From Aliiglaciecola sp. M165 (lineage in GTDB: Bacteria; Pseudomonadota; Gammaproteobacteria; Enterobacterales; Alteromonadaceae), in contig NZ_VKKH01000009.1 of NCBI RefSeq assembly GCF_007197995.1, forward strand, positions 420,057 to 484,056: 64,000 nt of DNA. Direction: 5' to 3'. Made by a program: the position numbers and the translations under genes. Of this stretch, positions 1 through 8,273 are shown one piece after another. The stretch's first letter is position 1; the number at the start of each line of letters is the position of its first letter. A model generated the notes under the pieces. It ran no database searches. It saw only the letters and a program-made list of their open reading frames with translations, and was not told where the DNA came from.

Positions 1-345
1 CGCACCCGATTTAATCACTTTACCAATCATTTCACTGGCTTTTCTAAGAGGCGTTAAATCAGGTTGTCTGTTCTTATCAATTGGCGTAGGCACTGTAACG
101 ATGATGTAGTCACAATCTGACAAATCTTGTGGTGAACTACTAAACTCGAGAGAAACGACATCTGCTAGCTCTTCTGGGGACACTTCAAGTGTATGATCTT
201 CTCCCCGTTTTAACTCGTCTATGCGTTGTTGGTTGATATCAAAACCCAAGGTTGCATATTTTTTCCCAAATGCCACTGCCAAAGGGAGACCCACGTAACC
301 CAAGCCAATGACACCGATGCGTTTGTTCGTAAATTGATCCACCAA
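1..345 (-). CDS. Nucleotide-sugar dehydrogenase, TviB/WbpA type (N-terminal part, cut by window edge)
   Basis: Only the first ~115 codons are present; the gene runs off the left edge. The N-terminus has the Rossmann NAD-binding motif GVIGLGYVGLPLA, followed by FDINQQRIDEL and TVPTPIDKNRQPDLTPL. This is the pattern of UDP-N-acetyl-hexosamine (or UDP-glucose) 6-dehydrogenases of the TviB/WbpA group, which oxidise C6 of UDP-GlcNAc/GalNAc to the uronic acid for polysaccharide synthesis. An in-frame TAG lies just upstream and no ATG is available. I chose TTG at 345 because an AGAGGA Shine-Dalgarno sits about 8 bases before it; GTG at 342 is the alternative. It suggests that an exopolysaccharide locus continues to the left. 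The substrate cannot be told from this fragment. Confidence 0.85.
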   Translation of the reverse strand, partial: MVDQFTNKRIGVIGLGYVGLPLAVAFGKKYATLGFDINQQRIDELKRGEDHTLEVSPEELADVVSLEFSSSPQDLSDCDYIIVTVPTPIDKNRQPDLTPLRKASEMIGKVIKSGA

Positions 346-547
346 CTTTGTTTCCTCTTTTTCCTAACCTTGATGCCATAATGTTGTGAGAAGTGTTCTA
401 CTCACATCGTGCAAGAATGGCATGATCAGTCGCTCATCAAAAAAATTACAGCGTAGTTTGCCTGTATTTGTAAAAAAATAGTAGTGTTGTAATGCAATTA
501 ACCCCAACACAAGGCGTTATATGTCGATAGTGGTAAATCAGCCATGT

Positions 548-1669
548 TTACCAGTTTGGATTTTTCGGCAATTGCGGATCAAAATGGTGTTTACCCATGA
601 TTTTGTCTCTTATGGATAAAAATGATTTTACGACAAAGTGTTTTATTAACACAGTAAAGGGCATCTTAATCCAGTGTCCACGAAAATAAACCCAACGCTT
701 CCCCCAAGCCTGCTGTCGACCCAAGGTCAGTTCATGTTCTGGTACAACGGCTGGAATGACGGCATTTCGAATAAACCATTCCTGAATATTTGATAAGGCG
801 ATTTGCTGACAATAGTCATCGGCGCTTTGCGGGACGTCAAATCCTGTATAATGTTCAAGTACCCTCATGCAACAAACAAATTCAAACCCGAAGTCCGTCT
901 TTTTTGCAAGTAAACTCAACTGCTTCCAGAACTTGTCATCACTATATTCTTCGATCAGTAAATAAATGTCATACAAGTCACGCATCCAACTGCTGCTATC
1001 TTCATTGGCAAACATATGAATAATACTGTGCATGACAGTGGCCACAGGATCCAGCACAAAGCAGCCAGATTGCGTTTTCTCTTTACTGCTAATGAATTCG
1101 CTTATCAGTGGCGAGCGCCCGCTGATAGGTGGATATATATTGTGGTGCATATCCACCACTGTTGCCCGATTAATTTGAATCAACGGCGGTATTTCGTGCG
1201 CCCATTCCCGATAATATTTTTCATCATAGTCGCTGAGCGGCTCAGAACGCCAACGATTAACCTTAAGGTGTGCTTCCGCCTTGGACAAGTCACTTTTATT
1301 CACTAACACGTCAAGATCTGAACAAATTCTGCCATGACTATTCAGGCTATTGCGCAAGGTATACGCTGCACCTTTTAAAAAAATGACGGTAACATTTATA
1401 TGTTCAAGTAAATCTCTCAGCTCCGCAGACTCATAGCGGATCTGATCTGCTTGCCTGTTTGCGTAAATTGAAGCAGATACTAGATGTTTTTTAGCAAACG
1501 TCGAATATTGTTCGTAACATCCGTTCTTGTTTGCAGAATGATATAGCGCCGCAAGTAGTTTGCTTTCTCGCAGCACAAAAATACAATCTTGCCATTGTTT
1601 ATCGGTTAAATTGACACCCATCTGCGGCTGCATCAATAAATCAAATAACTTTCGAGTACTCAATTTCAT
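548..1669 (-). CDS. Nucleotidyltransferase-fold protein of the HPr-rel-A cluster (NTP_transf_5-like)
   Basis: 373 residues, no signal peptide, so probably cytoplasmic. The centre has the marks of the minimal nucleotidyltransferase fold: FLKGAAYTLR, then RICSDLDVLV with a DxD-type metal-binding pair, then a third acidic position in VVDMHHNI. This resembles the putative NTP_transf_5 family that often sits in secretion and modification loci. The reaction and acceptor are unknown; transfer of a nucleotide or phosphate group to a protein or small molecule is an inference from the fold. The ATG overlaps the stop of the HprK-related kinase by four bases (ATGA), so the two are translationally coupled. 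It is the last gene of a four-gene minus-strand cluster starting with the Tat-signal protein at 3517. Confidence 0.75.
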   Translation of the reverse strand: MKLSTRKLFDLLMQPQMGVNLTDKQWQDCIFVLRESKLLAALYHSANKNGCYEQYSTFAKKHLVSASIYANRQADQIRYESAELRDLLEHINVTVIFLKGAAYTLRNSLNSHGRICSDLDVLVNKSDLSKAEAHLKVNRWRSEPLSDYDEKYYREWAHEIPPLIQINRATVVDMHHNIYPPISGRSPLISEFISSKEKTQSGCFVLDPVATVMHSIIHMFANEDSSSWMRDLYDIYLLIEEYSDDKFWKQLSLLAKKTDFGFEFVCCMRVLEHYTGFDVPQSADDYCQQIALSNIQEWFIRNAVIPAVVPEHELTLGRQQAWGKRWVYFRGHWIKMPFTVLIKHFVVKSFLSIRDKIMGKHHFDPQLPKNPNW

Positions 1670-2523
1670 AAACTGGCACTCAATATATCTTCAGTTAAAA
1701 ATGCATCGACTTCGCGAACATCGTTGAATCGAATTTCAAAATTCTTAGTTCGCCGAATAATGTTATCCACGGTATCAAAACCATTACGGCCAAGTACGTT
1801 GTAATTGAACGCATTTTTGCTGAGCACATTAAAAGCTTCAAGGTCGCTCAATTGAAAAATGGTCAAATCACTTTGCGCATCATATTTTGGAAAAACGACT
1901 GCCACGATCGGTACTGGCGATAATTGTGTGTAGTTTTGCCAATCCATCACTTTCACATGAGCGACATCACCTTTTTGTGTGTCTTTACAAACAGGCGCAA
2001 AAATCGCGTTGGGATGCCATTTTTTGACGAGAGAAATTGAGTCATTTTTCAAGCATACCGGTCGATATAGAGGGCTAACTTCCAACGTCACAGGATCAAT
2101 CATCGCCATTTCATCAGAATAAGTAGACCATGAAGACAGCCCCAAGTAGGCGGTTAACGTGCTTTTCCCCGAACCTGGAAGAGCCGGGAACAATATTGCC
2201 TTGCCATCCTTAACTAAAACGGCTGAATGAATGATTAATTTCGAATACTCGTGAGCTGCAACACACCAGTTCATGCCCCACTCAAGTAATGCTGGTGCCT
2301 GGGACACAGGAAGAGGTTTAAAGGGTGAATGTTGATCAGAATAAAAACTAATTTGTGGTTTAATAAAGCGCCTGACTAAAGACTCAAAAACAAGACGAAC
2401 TTTAAAATCGTACGGAAGATCTTGTGCAGGCACATCCCCATAAATAATATCGATAGCGTTGTTAACTGCTTCTATTTTCGATTCAACTGAAAAGTGATAC
2501 TGACCAATATTGACATCAATCAT
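1666..2523 (-). CDS. HprK-related kinase A
   Basis: 285 residues related to the C-terminal kinase domain of HPr serine kinase. A P-loop (ALPGSGKSTLTAYL) lies near residue 115, followed by YSDEMAMID, which fits the acidic segment after the HprK P-loop, and by YRPVCLKNDS. The N-terminal regulatory domain of true HprK is missing and no HPr (ptsH) gene is in the window, so its target is not classical HPr. I recall the family as 'HprK-related kinase A', found beside a PqqD-like protein and a nucleotidyltransferase, as here. Kinase activity on a protein target is an inference. It starts directly after the PqqD-like stop codon with no gap and overlaps the next gene by four bases, a tight operon. Confidence 0.8.
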   Translation of the reverse strand: MIDVNIGQYHFSVESKIEAVNNAIDIIYGDVPAQDLPYDFKVRLVFESLVRRFIKPQISFYSDQHSPFKPLPVSQAPALLEWGMNWCVAAHEYSKLIIHSAVLVKDGKAILFPALPGSGKSTLTAYLGLSSWSTYSDEMAMIDPVTLEVSPLYRPVCLKNDSISLVKKWHPNAIFAPVCKDTQKGDVAHVKVMDWQNYTQLSPVPIVAVVFPKYDAQSDLTIFQLSDLEAFNVLSKNAFNYNVLGRNGFDTVDNIIRRTKNFEIRFNDVREVDAFLTEDILSASL

Positions 2524-2799
2524 TTAGGATATTTCCCCAAGCACTTTTTGTTTGATCAGCAGATCTATAGTGTGTTGAGCAGCGAGCTTACTCATGCCAA
2601 ATTCCTCTACAAGGAATGTTGGTGTAATTTCTTGAGGAACAGTAGAAAGTGCCGGCAGTGCGCTTTGGTCTTTTTTTGAATGAATGAAGTGAGTATCACA
2701 GCTATAGCCATCATAAATGGCAAGGCCGCTACCATCCGAAAGTAAGCGCACTTCCGAGTTAGGATTGAATGCGTAGCGGCTTGTAGGACTGTCTTTCAA
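2524..2799 (-). CDS. PqqD-family peptide chaperone-like protein of the HPr-rel-A cluster
   Basis: 91 residues with a PqqD-like winged-helix layout: an N-terminal beta segment (EVRLLSDGSGLAIYDG), a middle part, then helices ending in SKLAAQHTIDLLIKQKVL. PqqD-type proteins (RiPP recognition elements) bind leader peptides of modified precursors and present them to enzymes. Here that would mean presenting a protein or peptide to the adjacent kinase or nucleotidyltransferase, which is inferred from context. The start appears to be TTG at 2799, since an in-frame TAG lies six bases upstream and the next Met is far inside. The upstream AGG is only two bases away, so the start is uncertain. The stop abuts the kinase ATG. 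Confidence 0.65.
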   Translation of the reverse strand: MKDSPTSRYAFNPNSEVRLLSDGSGLAIYDGYSCDTHFIHSKKDQSALPALSTVPQEITPTFLVEEFGMSKLAAQHTIDLLIKQKVLGEIS

Positions 2800-2807
2800 T
2801 ACCTATT

Positions 2808-2821
2808 TTCAACGCGTTGAA
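2808..2821. repeat. 14-bp perfect palindrome between the Tat-signal gene and the PqqD-like gene
   Basis: TTCAACGCGTTGAA reads the same on both strands and fills most of the 22-base gap between the stop at 2822 and the start at 2799. It has no T-run, so it is not a standard intrinsic terminator. It may be an operator, an mRNA hairpin that sets the ratio of the two products, or chance. Confidence 0.45.
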
Positions 2822-3517
2822 TTAGTTGACACTGCAGGAGTTTAGTTCCCAGTATGTCCGACCGTCATCATAACCCAAATCATTGTCGCTAATCGATACA
2901 GTTCCCGATTTATTGGCCATGTACCAGTATAGATAAACTTGCTCAATCGCGTTTAGCGCATCAGCACGCCCTTGATAACCTGCATAAAACCCATAATAGG
3001 CATTCAAGTAAACAGCAGCTAAATGGTATTGAATATTATTGAGAGTTCCGCCTTGACTCTGCAGAGCATCACCAACAGTAATTGGGTTTGAATTCAGTTC
3101 TGGTGGCAGAGTCAGCACATCATTTAAGCGATCGCGCACTTCGTTTTCATAACACTCTTGATGTTTATCTTTGTCAGCATCTGAGATTGAATTGTCTTCC
3201 ATAATGTCTTTCAATGGAATAAACATAGACGAGATGGTTTGTGAGTTGCCATTTCCATTACCGTTGCCGTGCAAGCCCATAACTTGTCCCCAACCACCGG
3301 GAGAACGGCCATTGGCAAAATTAGGCAAATGACAGTCATGTCTATCAGTGTTTTGTGACAAATTACCTGACATGGCACCAGATACAGAGCACGCGCCCCA
3401 TACAGATTTGGCTGGTAGGCTCGCAATCACTGCGCCTGTAGCGGTCTTCTTGATAAAACTACGACGCTTATTCACAGTGGCAACATCCTTTTCTGCTGAC
3501 TTTTCGAATTCATTCAT
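2822..3517 (-). CDS. Twin-arginine-signal protein, first gene of the HPr-rel-A cluster, unknown function
   Basis: 231 residues. The N-terminus has a twin-arginine motif (KRRSFIKKTATG) followed by a weak hydrophobic stretch and an alanine-type cleavage region (AKSVWGA). This predicts export in a folded state by the Tat system, with a mature region starting near residue 42. The mature part has Cys residues, the phrase NGRSPGGWGQ, a run of four GN dipeptides, then GDALQSQGG and HLAAVYLNAYYGFY. The order SPGxW ... DAL ... GG ... HLxAxYLNA recalls bacterial SPGYWKNH-type exported domains; that likeness is by eye only. It is the upstream gene of the PqqD/HprK-like/nucleotidyltransferase set and could be the substrate that set modifies before Tat export. 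I do not recognise its function. Confidence 0.7.
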   Translation of the reverse strand: MNEFEKSAEKDVATVNKRRSFIKKTATGAVIASLPAKSVWGACSVSGAMSGNLSQNTDRHDCHLPNFANGRSPGGWGQVMGLHGNGNGNGNSQTISSMFIPLKDIMEDNSISDADKDKHQECYENEVRDRLNDVLTLPPELNSNPITVGDALQSQGGTLNNIQYHLAAVYLNAYYGFYAGYQGRADALNAIEQVYLYWYMANKSGTVSISDNDLGYDDGRTYWELNSCSVN

Positions 3518-3663
3518 TGACTAAAACCCATTCAGTGCGACTCAATATGCGCAGTTTAACTTCATTACATGATTAAAGCAAAAATCGGACCACTTAAATA
3601 AACCACTGAATTTGCAGGATTTATCCCATACAAAACTGTCATGTTGTAAATTTTTCTGACAGA

Positions 3664-4470
3664 CTAATTAAGCGGAACATTGGCCGTTTTGAGCAGTTCT
3701 AGTACGTATTTTACAGGTATTGCATACGTAATGCCACTGGGGTCTGATAATACCGCTTCTTTTGTCGACTTTACAAAAACTTTATTGATCACAGCGACTA
3801 CCTCACCTGTGTCAGCGCTATACACTGCACTACCACTATTCCCAGGATATGCTGTTGCATCTAATTGATAGATGTAATAAGGATCTCTGAGCCTTCTTAC
3901 GGTATTGATATCCAGCTGACTAGAATGATTCGCAGGAATAATAACCGGAGTGGTGGCAGCAATAATACCTCGGTGAGTAGCAGGATATAAGCCCAGCACT
4001 GCACCTATAGGAAAGCCTGTAAATACAATTTCAGAGCCATCTTTTATCAATGTTGCGCTGGCGAGTTTCATGGGTTCAAGCTTCCTTTCGACACGAAGAA
4101 GCGCCAAATCGTGCAATTCATCTACCTCGACTACGGTTGCATCTAAGGTAATCGGCCGTTTCCCTTGACCGACAAAAACCACGCGTCGCTGACGACTATT
4201 TTCGGCTAATGGCTTACTGATAACATGATGGTTAGTAATAATGTGTTTACCATCTGCGACCACAAACCCACTGCCGTGAAGGTTTGCTCGAGGTGCATTG
4301 ATCGGATCAAAAACACCAATACCAACAATAGATGGTTTCACTCTATCCACTATCTCGACAATGCTATGAGCGCCCACAGGAAGGGACAACAACAAAGCGA
4401 CATAACAACAAATAGTGGTGAGTCGTTTTTTAGCCTGAAAACAAAGTTTGTTGTCAAGAAAAACCGTCAT
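3664..4470 (-). CDS. Trypsin-like serine protease, S1C/HtrA-like, no PDZ domain
   Basis: 268 residues with an N-terminal hydrophobic segment (CYVALLLSLPVGAHS) that acts as a signal peptide or anchor, so the enzyme probably works in the periplasm. The catalytic triad is readable: His in IITNHHVI, Asp in ELHDLALLRV and Ser in PGNSGSAVY. The protein ends soon after the protease domain, so the PDZ domains of DegP/DegS are absent. HtrA-like enzymes without PDZ usually cut misfolded or specific exported proteins; the target here is unknown. It is read divergently from the patatin-like gene. Its closeness to the HPr-rel-A cluster is suggestive but there is a 146-base gap, so it may be a separate unit. 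Confidence 0.85.
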   Translation of the reverse strand: MTVFLDNKLCFQAKKRLTTICCYVALLLSLPVGAHSIVEIVDRVKPSIVGIGVFDPINAPRANLHGSGFVVADGKHIITNHHVISKPLAENSRQRRVVFVGQGKRPITLDATVVEVDELHDLALLRVERKLEPMKLASATLIKDGSEIVFTGFPIGAVLGLYPATHRGIIAATTPVIIPANHSSQLDINTVRRLRDPYYIYQLDATAYPGNSGSAVYSADTGEVVAVINKVFVKSTKEAVLSDPSGITYAIPVKYVLELLKTANVPLN

Positions 4471-4572
4471 AAATTCACGCTCTTATGCAAAACTCGATTT
4501 TTGAACCATATTTTAAACAAGCCCACAAAACAAGTTTGGTTTTATAAAGTGACGACAAAGCAACCACAATCA

Positions 4573-5385
4573 ATGCGCATAGTTCCAATATTCTCTGGTG
4601 GCGGTACCCGTTTGACTGCGCATATCGGCATTATGCAAGCTATCAACGATTTGAATTTGAAATTTGATCGAGTTGTCGGGATTTCTGGAGGCTCCATTGT
4701 CTCTGCACTTTATTGCAGTGGAATGCCTTTGCAAAATATCCTTAAATTGGCCATTGACACCGACTTCAAACAATTTAAAGGATATTCGATAATAAGATTG
4801 TTGAAAGACGGGGGATTGAGCTCGGGAAACAAATTTGAACGCTGGATGGACGAACAGCTAGAAGGTAAAACGTTCAAGCAAATGACTCACGACCTTAGCA
4901 TAGTAGCAACAGACGTTAATGGTGGCGGCCCGGTGGTTTTTGATAGTCAAACCAGTCCTGATTTAAAAGTTTCGGCTGCTGTTCGATTTTCTATGTCAAT
5001 TCCCTTAGTCTTTAGTTTTAAACCGTATAAGGAACATCTACTCGTCGACGGAGCAATATTGTCCGAAGATGCTCTATTCAGAGAATGGACCGACGATGAC
5101 GCTAAAAATATGTGCTTTAGGCTCAAATCTCAACAAGTCGCGACAATTCAGAAGCGTAAGGTGTTTTTTCATCTCCCAGAATACCTGTTCATGCTGATCA
5201 AAACCTTTATGACTGCGCTATCCAGAGAGTATGTGCATGCAGACAATTGGCACAACACCATCGTAATCGATACAGCACATTATTCGTCTGTTGATTTTTC
5301 GCTCTCACCAGAACAGAAGATGGAATTATTTCAGATGGGCAATCAAACTGCGCGAAGTATTATTCCGCTTAAGCTGAAGCAGTAA
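4573..5385 (+). CDS. Patatin-like phospholipase family protein
   Basis: About 270 residues from the ATG at 4573. The open frame extends much further upstream (to 4225), but that part runs antisense through the protease gene and has no patatin features. Family motifs start right after the chosen Met: oxyanion-hole glycines in FSGGGTRLTAHIG, nucleophile elbow GISGGS (GxSxG), and the catalytic Asp in VDGAILSED. Patatin-like proteins are acyl hydrolases using a Ser-Asp dyad. No signal peptide is visible, so it is likely cytoplasmic or membrane-associated, of the RssA/YjjU size class. A GTG nine codons upstream is an alternative start; neither has a strong ribosome-binding site. The substrate is unknown. 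Confidence 0.8.
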   Translation: MRIVPIFSGGGTRLTAHIGIMQAINDLNLKFDRVVGISGGSIVSALYCSGMPLQNILKLAIDTDFKQFKGYSIIRLLKDGGLSSGNKFERWMDEQLEGKTFKQMTHDLSIVATDVNGGGPVVFDSQTSPDLKVSAAVRFSMSIPLVFSFKPYKEHLLVDGAILSEDALFREWTDDDAKNMCFRLKSQQVATIQKRKVFFHLPEYLFMLIKTFMTALSREYVHADNWHNTIVIDTAHYSSVDFSLSPEQKMELFQMGNQTARSIIPLKLKQ

Positions 5386-5488
5386 TTTTTAAATGTTAGC
5401 CTGACCTACTTTTATCCCAATCATTAAAAATGAAACATCTGCATAGGATTGTTTCCACCGACATTTTTCAAGTTAACGCCGCAGAGTG

Positions 5489-6370
5489 TTATTTGTTTAA
5501 TAGCGATGATAACGGCAACAAAACAATTTGAGCGCTAAACAGTGGTACGTTTTCCTTAACATAACCCACACACAAATGACTCACTTTGTTATCACTCCCC
5601 GCGATTTCCAGTTCGGGACTCACAACAATATTTAGTACGTCATTACTGCGCAATTGATTTAGCTGTTTTTGATCAATGCTTAATTTATGCGATGCATAGA
5701 TCATTGGATTTTTAATCAAATCATGTCCAATTGCTTGCGCTCTCTCCAGCAAGGCTGATGACAACAGACTCATCGGATACATTTGCGGGAAACACACTTT
5801 GTCGGCGAATTCATCGATGTATTCAGATTGCTCGGCAAATGCGCTAGTCAGAAAGTTTTTCGCATTTCCAACAATCATATATTTTCTTTTTAAAAAACAT
5901 CCGCTCCCCTGGTCAAAAGAGCGGTCAGCGCGCAATCCCCAATCAATACCTGCAGGAATAGCATCATTTACGACAATCGGATTCACTTCTGAGCGCCTTT
6001 TGAAACCGAGAATGACTGCCTTGTTATTTGCCTTTAACAGTAGTCGGTTGGAGTGACAACGACCACCTTGTAACATTGAATTCTTTCCCGGCTTTGCGTC
6101 CAGGTGAAGTTTATCCCCAGGACGCACCACACCAGCGTATGTGAGTTCAAACACACTAAATGGGTAGTCGGTAGCGTCGACCGATTCATGTTGACTCAGC
6201 GCTTGCAACTGCGTTTCTATAAAACATCCCAATTGAAAGCCCAAAGCAATGGGACCGTCAAAAGGGTTATTGTGGATCCAATTCCAACGCTTCTTATCAT
6301 GAAATAGATTGAAATCATCCGTTGAGTTTCTGGCCGCTTCAATATGAAATTGTGTAAGTTGATATTCCAA
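5489..6370 (-). CDS. Double-hotdog MaoC-like protein
   Basis: 293 residues, no signal peptide. The N-terminal half has the beginning of a hydratase-type hotdog: STDDFNLFHD followed by NPFDGPIALGFQLG, like the catalytic Asp/His region and the following helix of MaoC/(R)-enoyl-CoA hydratases. The region FELTYAGVVRPGDKLHL fits the later strands. The C-terminal half has a second, weaker hotdog-like layout. The family acts on acyl-CoA or acyl-ACP thioesters. It sits next to the exosortase-associated acyltransferase and within 10 kb of an acyl carrier protein and an acyl-CoA ligase, so a role in making or trimming an acyl chain for that locus is possible. That is inference from position. Confidence 0.6.
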   Translation of the reverse strand: MEYQLTQFHIEAARNSTDDFNLFHDKKRWNWIHNNPFDGPIALGFQLGCFIETQLQALSQHESVDATDYPFSVFELTYAGVVRPGDKLHLDAKPGKNSMLQGGRCHSNRLLLKANNKAVILGFKRRSEVNPIVVNDAIPAGIDWGLRADRSFDQGSGCFLKRKYMIVGNAKNFLTSAFAEQSEYIDEFADKVCFPQMYPMSLLSSALLERAQAIGHDLIKNPMIYASHKLSIDQKQLNQLRSNDVLNIVVSPELEIAGSDNKVSHLCVGYVKENVPLFSAQIVLLPLSSLLNK

Positions 6371-6549
6371 CAGTTTTTACTCCGTATTTACTTGGTAAAA
6401 AATCCAACAAGTCATTATTTTGCATAAAATTTATCGGGTTTAGGTTTGACAAATTTTGAGTTAAACCCGAAACTTGAAGCATTACTTAGTTTAAATACAT
6501 AAATGATTACCAACAATAATGGTCAATATATCCCACAAAGGAAAGTTGA

Positions 6550-7293
6550 ATGACTGAAATCTCTGCTGACAGCATTTCTGGTCATTTTTCAGACTATTTG
6601 AAACCTGTATTCTCGGAATCGCAAGAGCACAAAGAACACTCCTACAATATTAGGCATCAAGTCTACTGTGAAGAGTTACATTTTGAGCCTGAGAACGAGC
6701 AGAAATTGGAAACTGATAATTTTGATTCCCATTCATACCATTGTTTAATCCAACACAAATCGAGTGGCAATTATGCTGGCACAGTCAGACTCATAGTTTC
6801 AAATTCGGCTTCTCAACAGCTACCGATAGAACTTTATTGCAAAGAGGCCATTCAGAGGCCAGAACTTTTCCCTGACAATTTTGATAGAAACGACATATGT
6901 GAAATTTCTAGATTAGCAGTCCCTCTTCAATTCAGACGTCGTAAAATGGATAACTTTGATGGCGCTGCAATTGGTTTGATTAATAAAGAGGTATACTCGG
7001 AAACAGAACTACGTTGCTTTCCTTTTATAGCAGTTGGACTATATTTATCTGCTACATCAATTTTGCTACATAAGAATATTAACCACTGTTATGTCATGGT
7101 AGAACCAAGACTAGCGAGAAGCATGCGCTTCGTGGGACTGCCATTTGAACAGATTGGCCCAGTTGTTGATTATCATGGAAAACGGGCACCTTATTACATT
7201 CAACCGAAAAAAGTAGAAGAAAATTTGAACGAAGATTTCAAATCACTTTTATTCAGCATTAATAATGCGTTAACGCATCAAATTGACGTTTAA
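6550..7293 (+). CDS. PEP-CTERM/exosortase system-associated acyltransferase (GNAT / autoinducer-synthase-like)
   Basis: 247 residues, soluble. The N-terminal part reads YNIRHQVYCEELHFEPEN, then DSHSYHCLI and AGTVRLIV, then CEISRLAVP. This is the pattern of the GNAT-like family related to acyl-homoserine-lactone synthases that I recall as the PEP-CTERM/exosortase system-associated acyltransferase. The substrate is not known; such enzymes transfer an acyl group from acyl-ACP or acyl-CoA to an amine. A good AAGGAAA ribosome-binding site precedes the ATG. The next gene, the ThiF-like protein, follows by 110 bases on the same strand. Together with the acyl carrier protein and ligase at 15 kb it hints at an acylated product made by the locus. 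Confidence 0.85.
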   Translation: MTEISADSISGHFSDYLKPVFSESQEHKEHSYNIRHQVYCEELHFEPENEQKLETDNFDSHSYHCLIQHKSSGNYAGTVRLIVSNSASQQLPIELYCKEAIQRPELFPDNFDRNDICEISRLAVPLQFRRRKMDNFDGAAIGLINKEVYSETELRCFPFIAVGLYLSATSILLHKNINHCYVMVEPRLARSMRFVGLPFEQIGPVVDYHGKRAPYYIQPKKVEENLNEDFKSLLFSINNALTHQIDV

Positions 7294-7403
7294 TTATTTT
7301 CGCACTAGCAACAGTTTCGTTTAACGCCGATTGCTAGGCATACGAAAGAACAATTGGTCCAAGACCAACTGTCTACAACTGAACATATTTAAGAGACACT
7401 ATT

Positions 7404-8273
7404 ATGTTTGATTACAAAGAAGCATTCTCGCGAAACATAGGATGGATGACTGACGAAGAGCAAGAAGTATTGCGAAATTCTAAAGTCGCCATAGGAGGTC
7501 TCGGGGGAGTTGGAGGTGATCATGCAATAGTGTGCGCTCGGTTAGGCATAGGGAACTTCCATATTTCCGATATGGACCAGTACGACTTAGTAAATTTCAA
7601 TCGCCAGGCAGGTGCTTCGATGAAAACCTTAGGCCAAGAAAAATCTAAGGTTATGGAAGATATACTCGCCAATATTAACCCTGAATCAAGTGTTAAAAAT
7701 TTCGACAAAGGTATAAACGACGAAAACCTAGAAGATTTTCTTGATGGTGTTGACATATATATTGATAGCTTGGATATCTTTGCTATGGATATTAGACGCA
7801 AAGTATTTCAGCGCTGTTATGAAAAGAATATTCCTTGTGTTACTGCAGCGCCAATGGGAATGGGAACAGCTGTACTTGTTTTTATGCCTGGAAAAATGTC
7901 ATTTGAAGACTATTTTTGCTTAGAGGGACTCAACGAGGAAGACAAGTTTTATCATCTCATTATGGGACTATCTCCGCGCATGTTACAACTAAGCTATCTA
8001 GTCGATCGCAGTAAGGTTGACTTTTGGAGAGGAAAAGTTCCCTCTACACCTATGGGTATATCAATGGCCGCTGGCGTTCTGAATACCAACGTCGTTAAAA
8101 TACTGCTAAAAAGAGGGAAAGTGCTCGAGGCTCCATGGGGATGGCATGTAGATGCGTTTAGAAACAAAGCAAAGCGCACCTGGCGTCCTTGGGGAAATAA
8201 AAACCCTATTCAAAAGTACATTATGTTCCCTATGGTAAAAAAGGCCGTTGGCAAACCAAAACCAACGACTTAA
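7404..8273 (+). CDS. ThiF/MoeB/E1-like adenylyltransferase
   Basis: 289 residues. The Rossmann-like ATP-binding part is clear: SKVAIGGLGGVGGDHAIVCA with the glycine loop, then ISDMDQYDLVNFNRQ, the Asp-loop plus the N-F-N-R-Q segment typical of ThiF/MoeB/HesA enzymes, and later TAAPMGMGTA. Such enzymes adenylate a C-terminal carboxylate of a ubiquitin-like protein or small acid. The paired zinc-binding CxxC motifs of MoeB are not seen, and no sulfur-carrier gene lies beside it, so the acceptor is unknown. It follows the acyltransferase on the same strand. I recall the two being frequent partners in exosortase-positive genomes, which suggests an acyl or amide modification pathway. Confidence 0.8.
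   Translation: MFDYKEAFSRNIGWMTDEEQEVLRNSKVAIGGLGGVGGDHAIVCARLGIGNFHISDMDQYDLVNFNRQAGASMKTLGQEKSKVMEDILANINPESSVKNFDKGINDENLEDFLDGVDIYIDSLDIFAMDIRRKVFQRCYEKNIPCVTAAPMGMGTAVLVFMPGKMSFEDYFCLEGLNEEDKFYHLIMGLSPRMLQLSYLVDRSKVDFWRGKVPSTPMGISMAAGVLNTNVVKILLKRGKVLEAPWGWHVDAFRNKAKRTWRPWGNKNPIQKYIMFPMVKKAVGKPKPTT

Noticed and set aside
4225..4572. N-terminal extension of the patatin-like frame
   Set aside because: It lies antisense to the protease gene, and patatin motifs start right after the Met at 4573. The extension has no domain or signal sequence.
7354..7368. TTGGTC-CAA-GACCAA inverted repeat between acyltransferase and ThiF-like gene
   Set aside because: Six-base arms are expected often by chance; kept out of the feature list.
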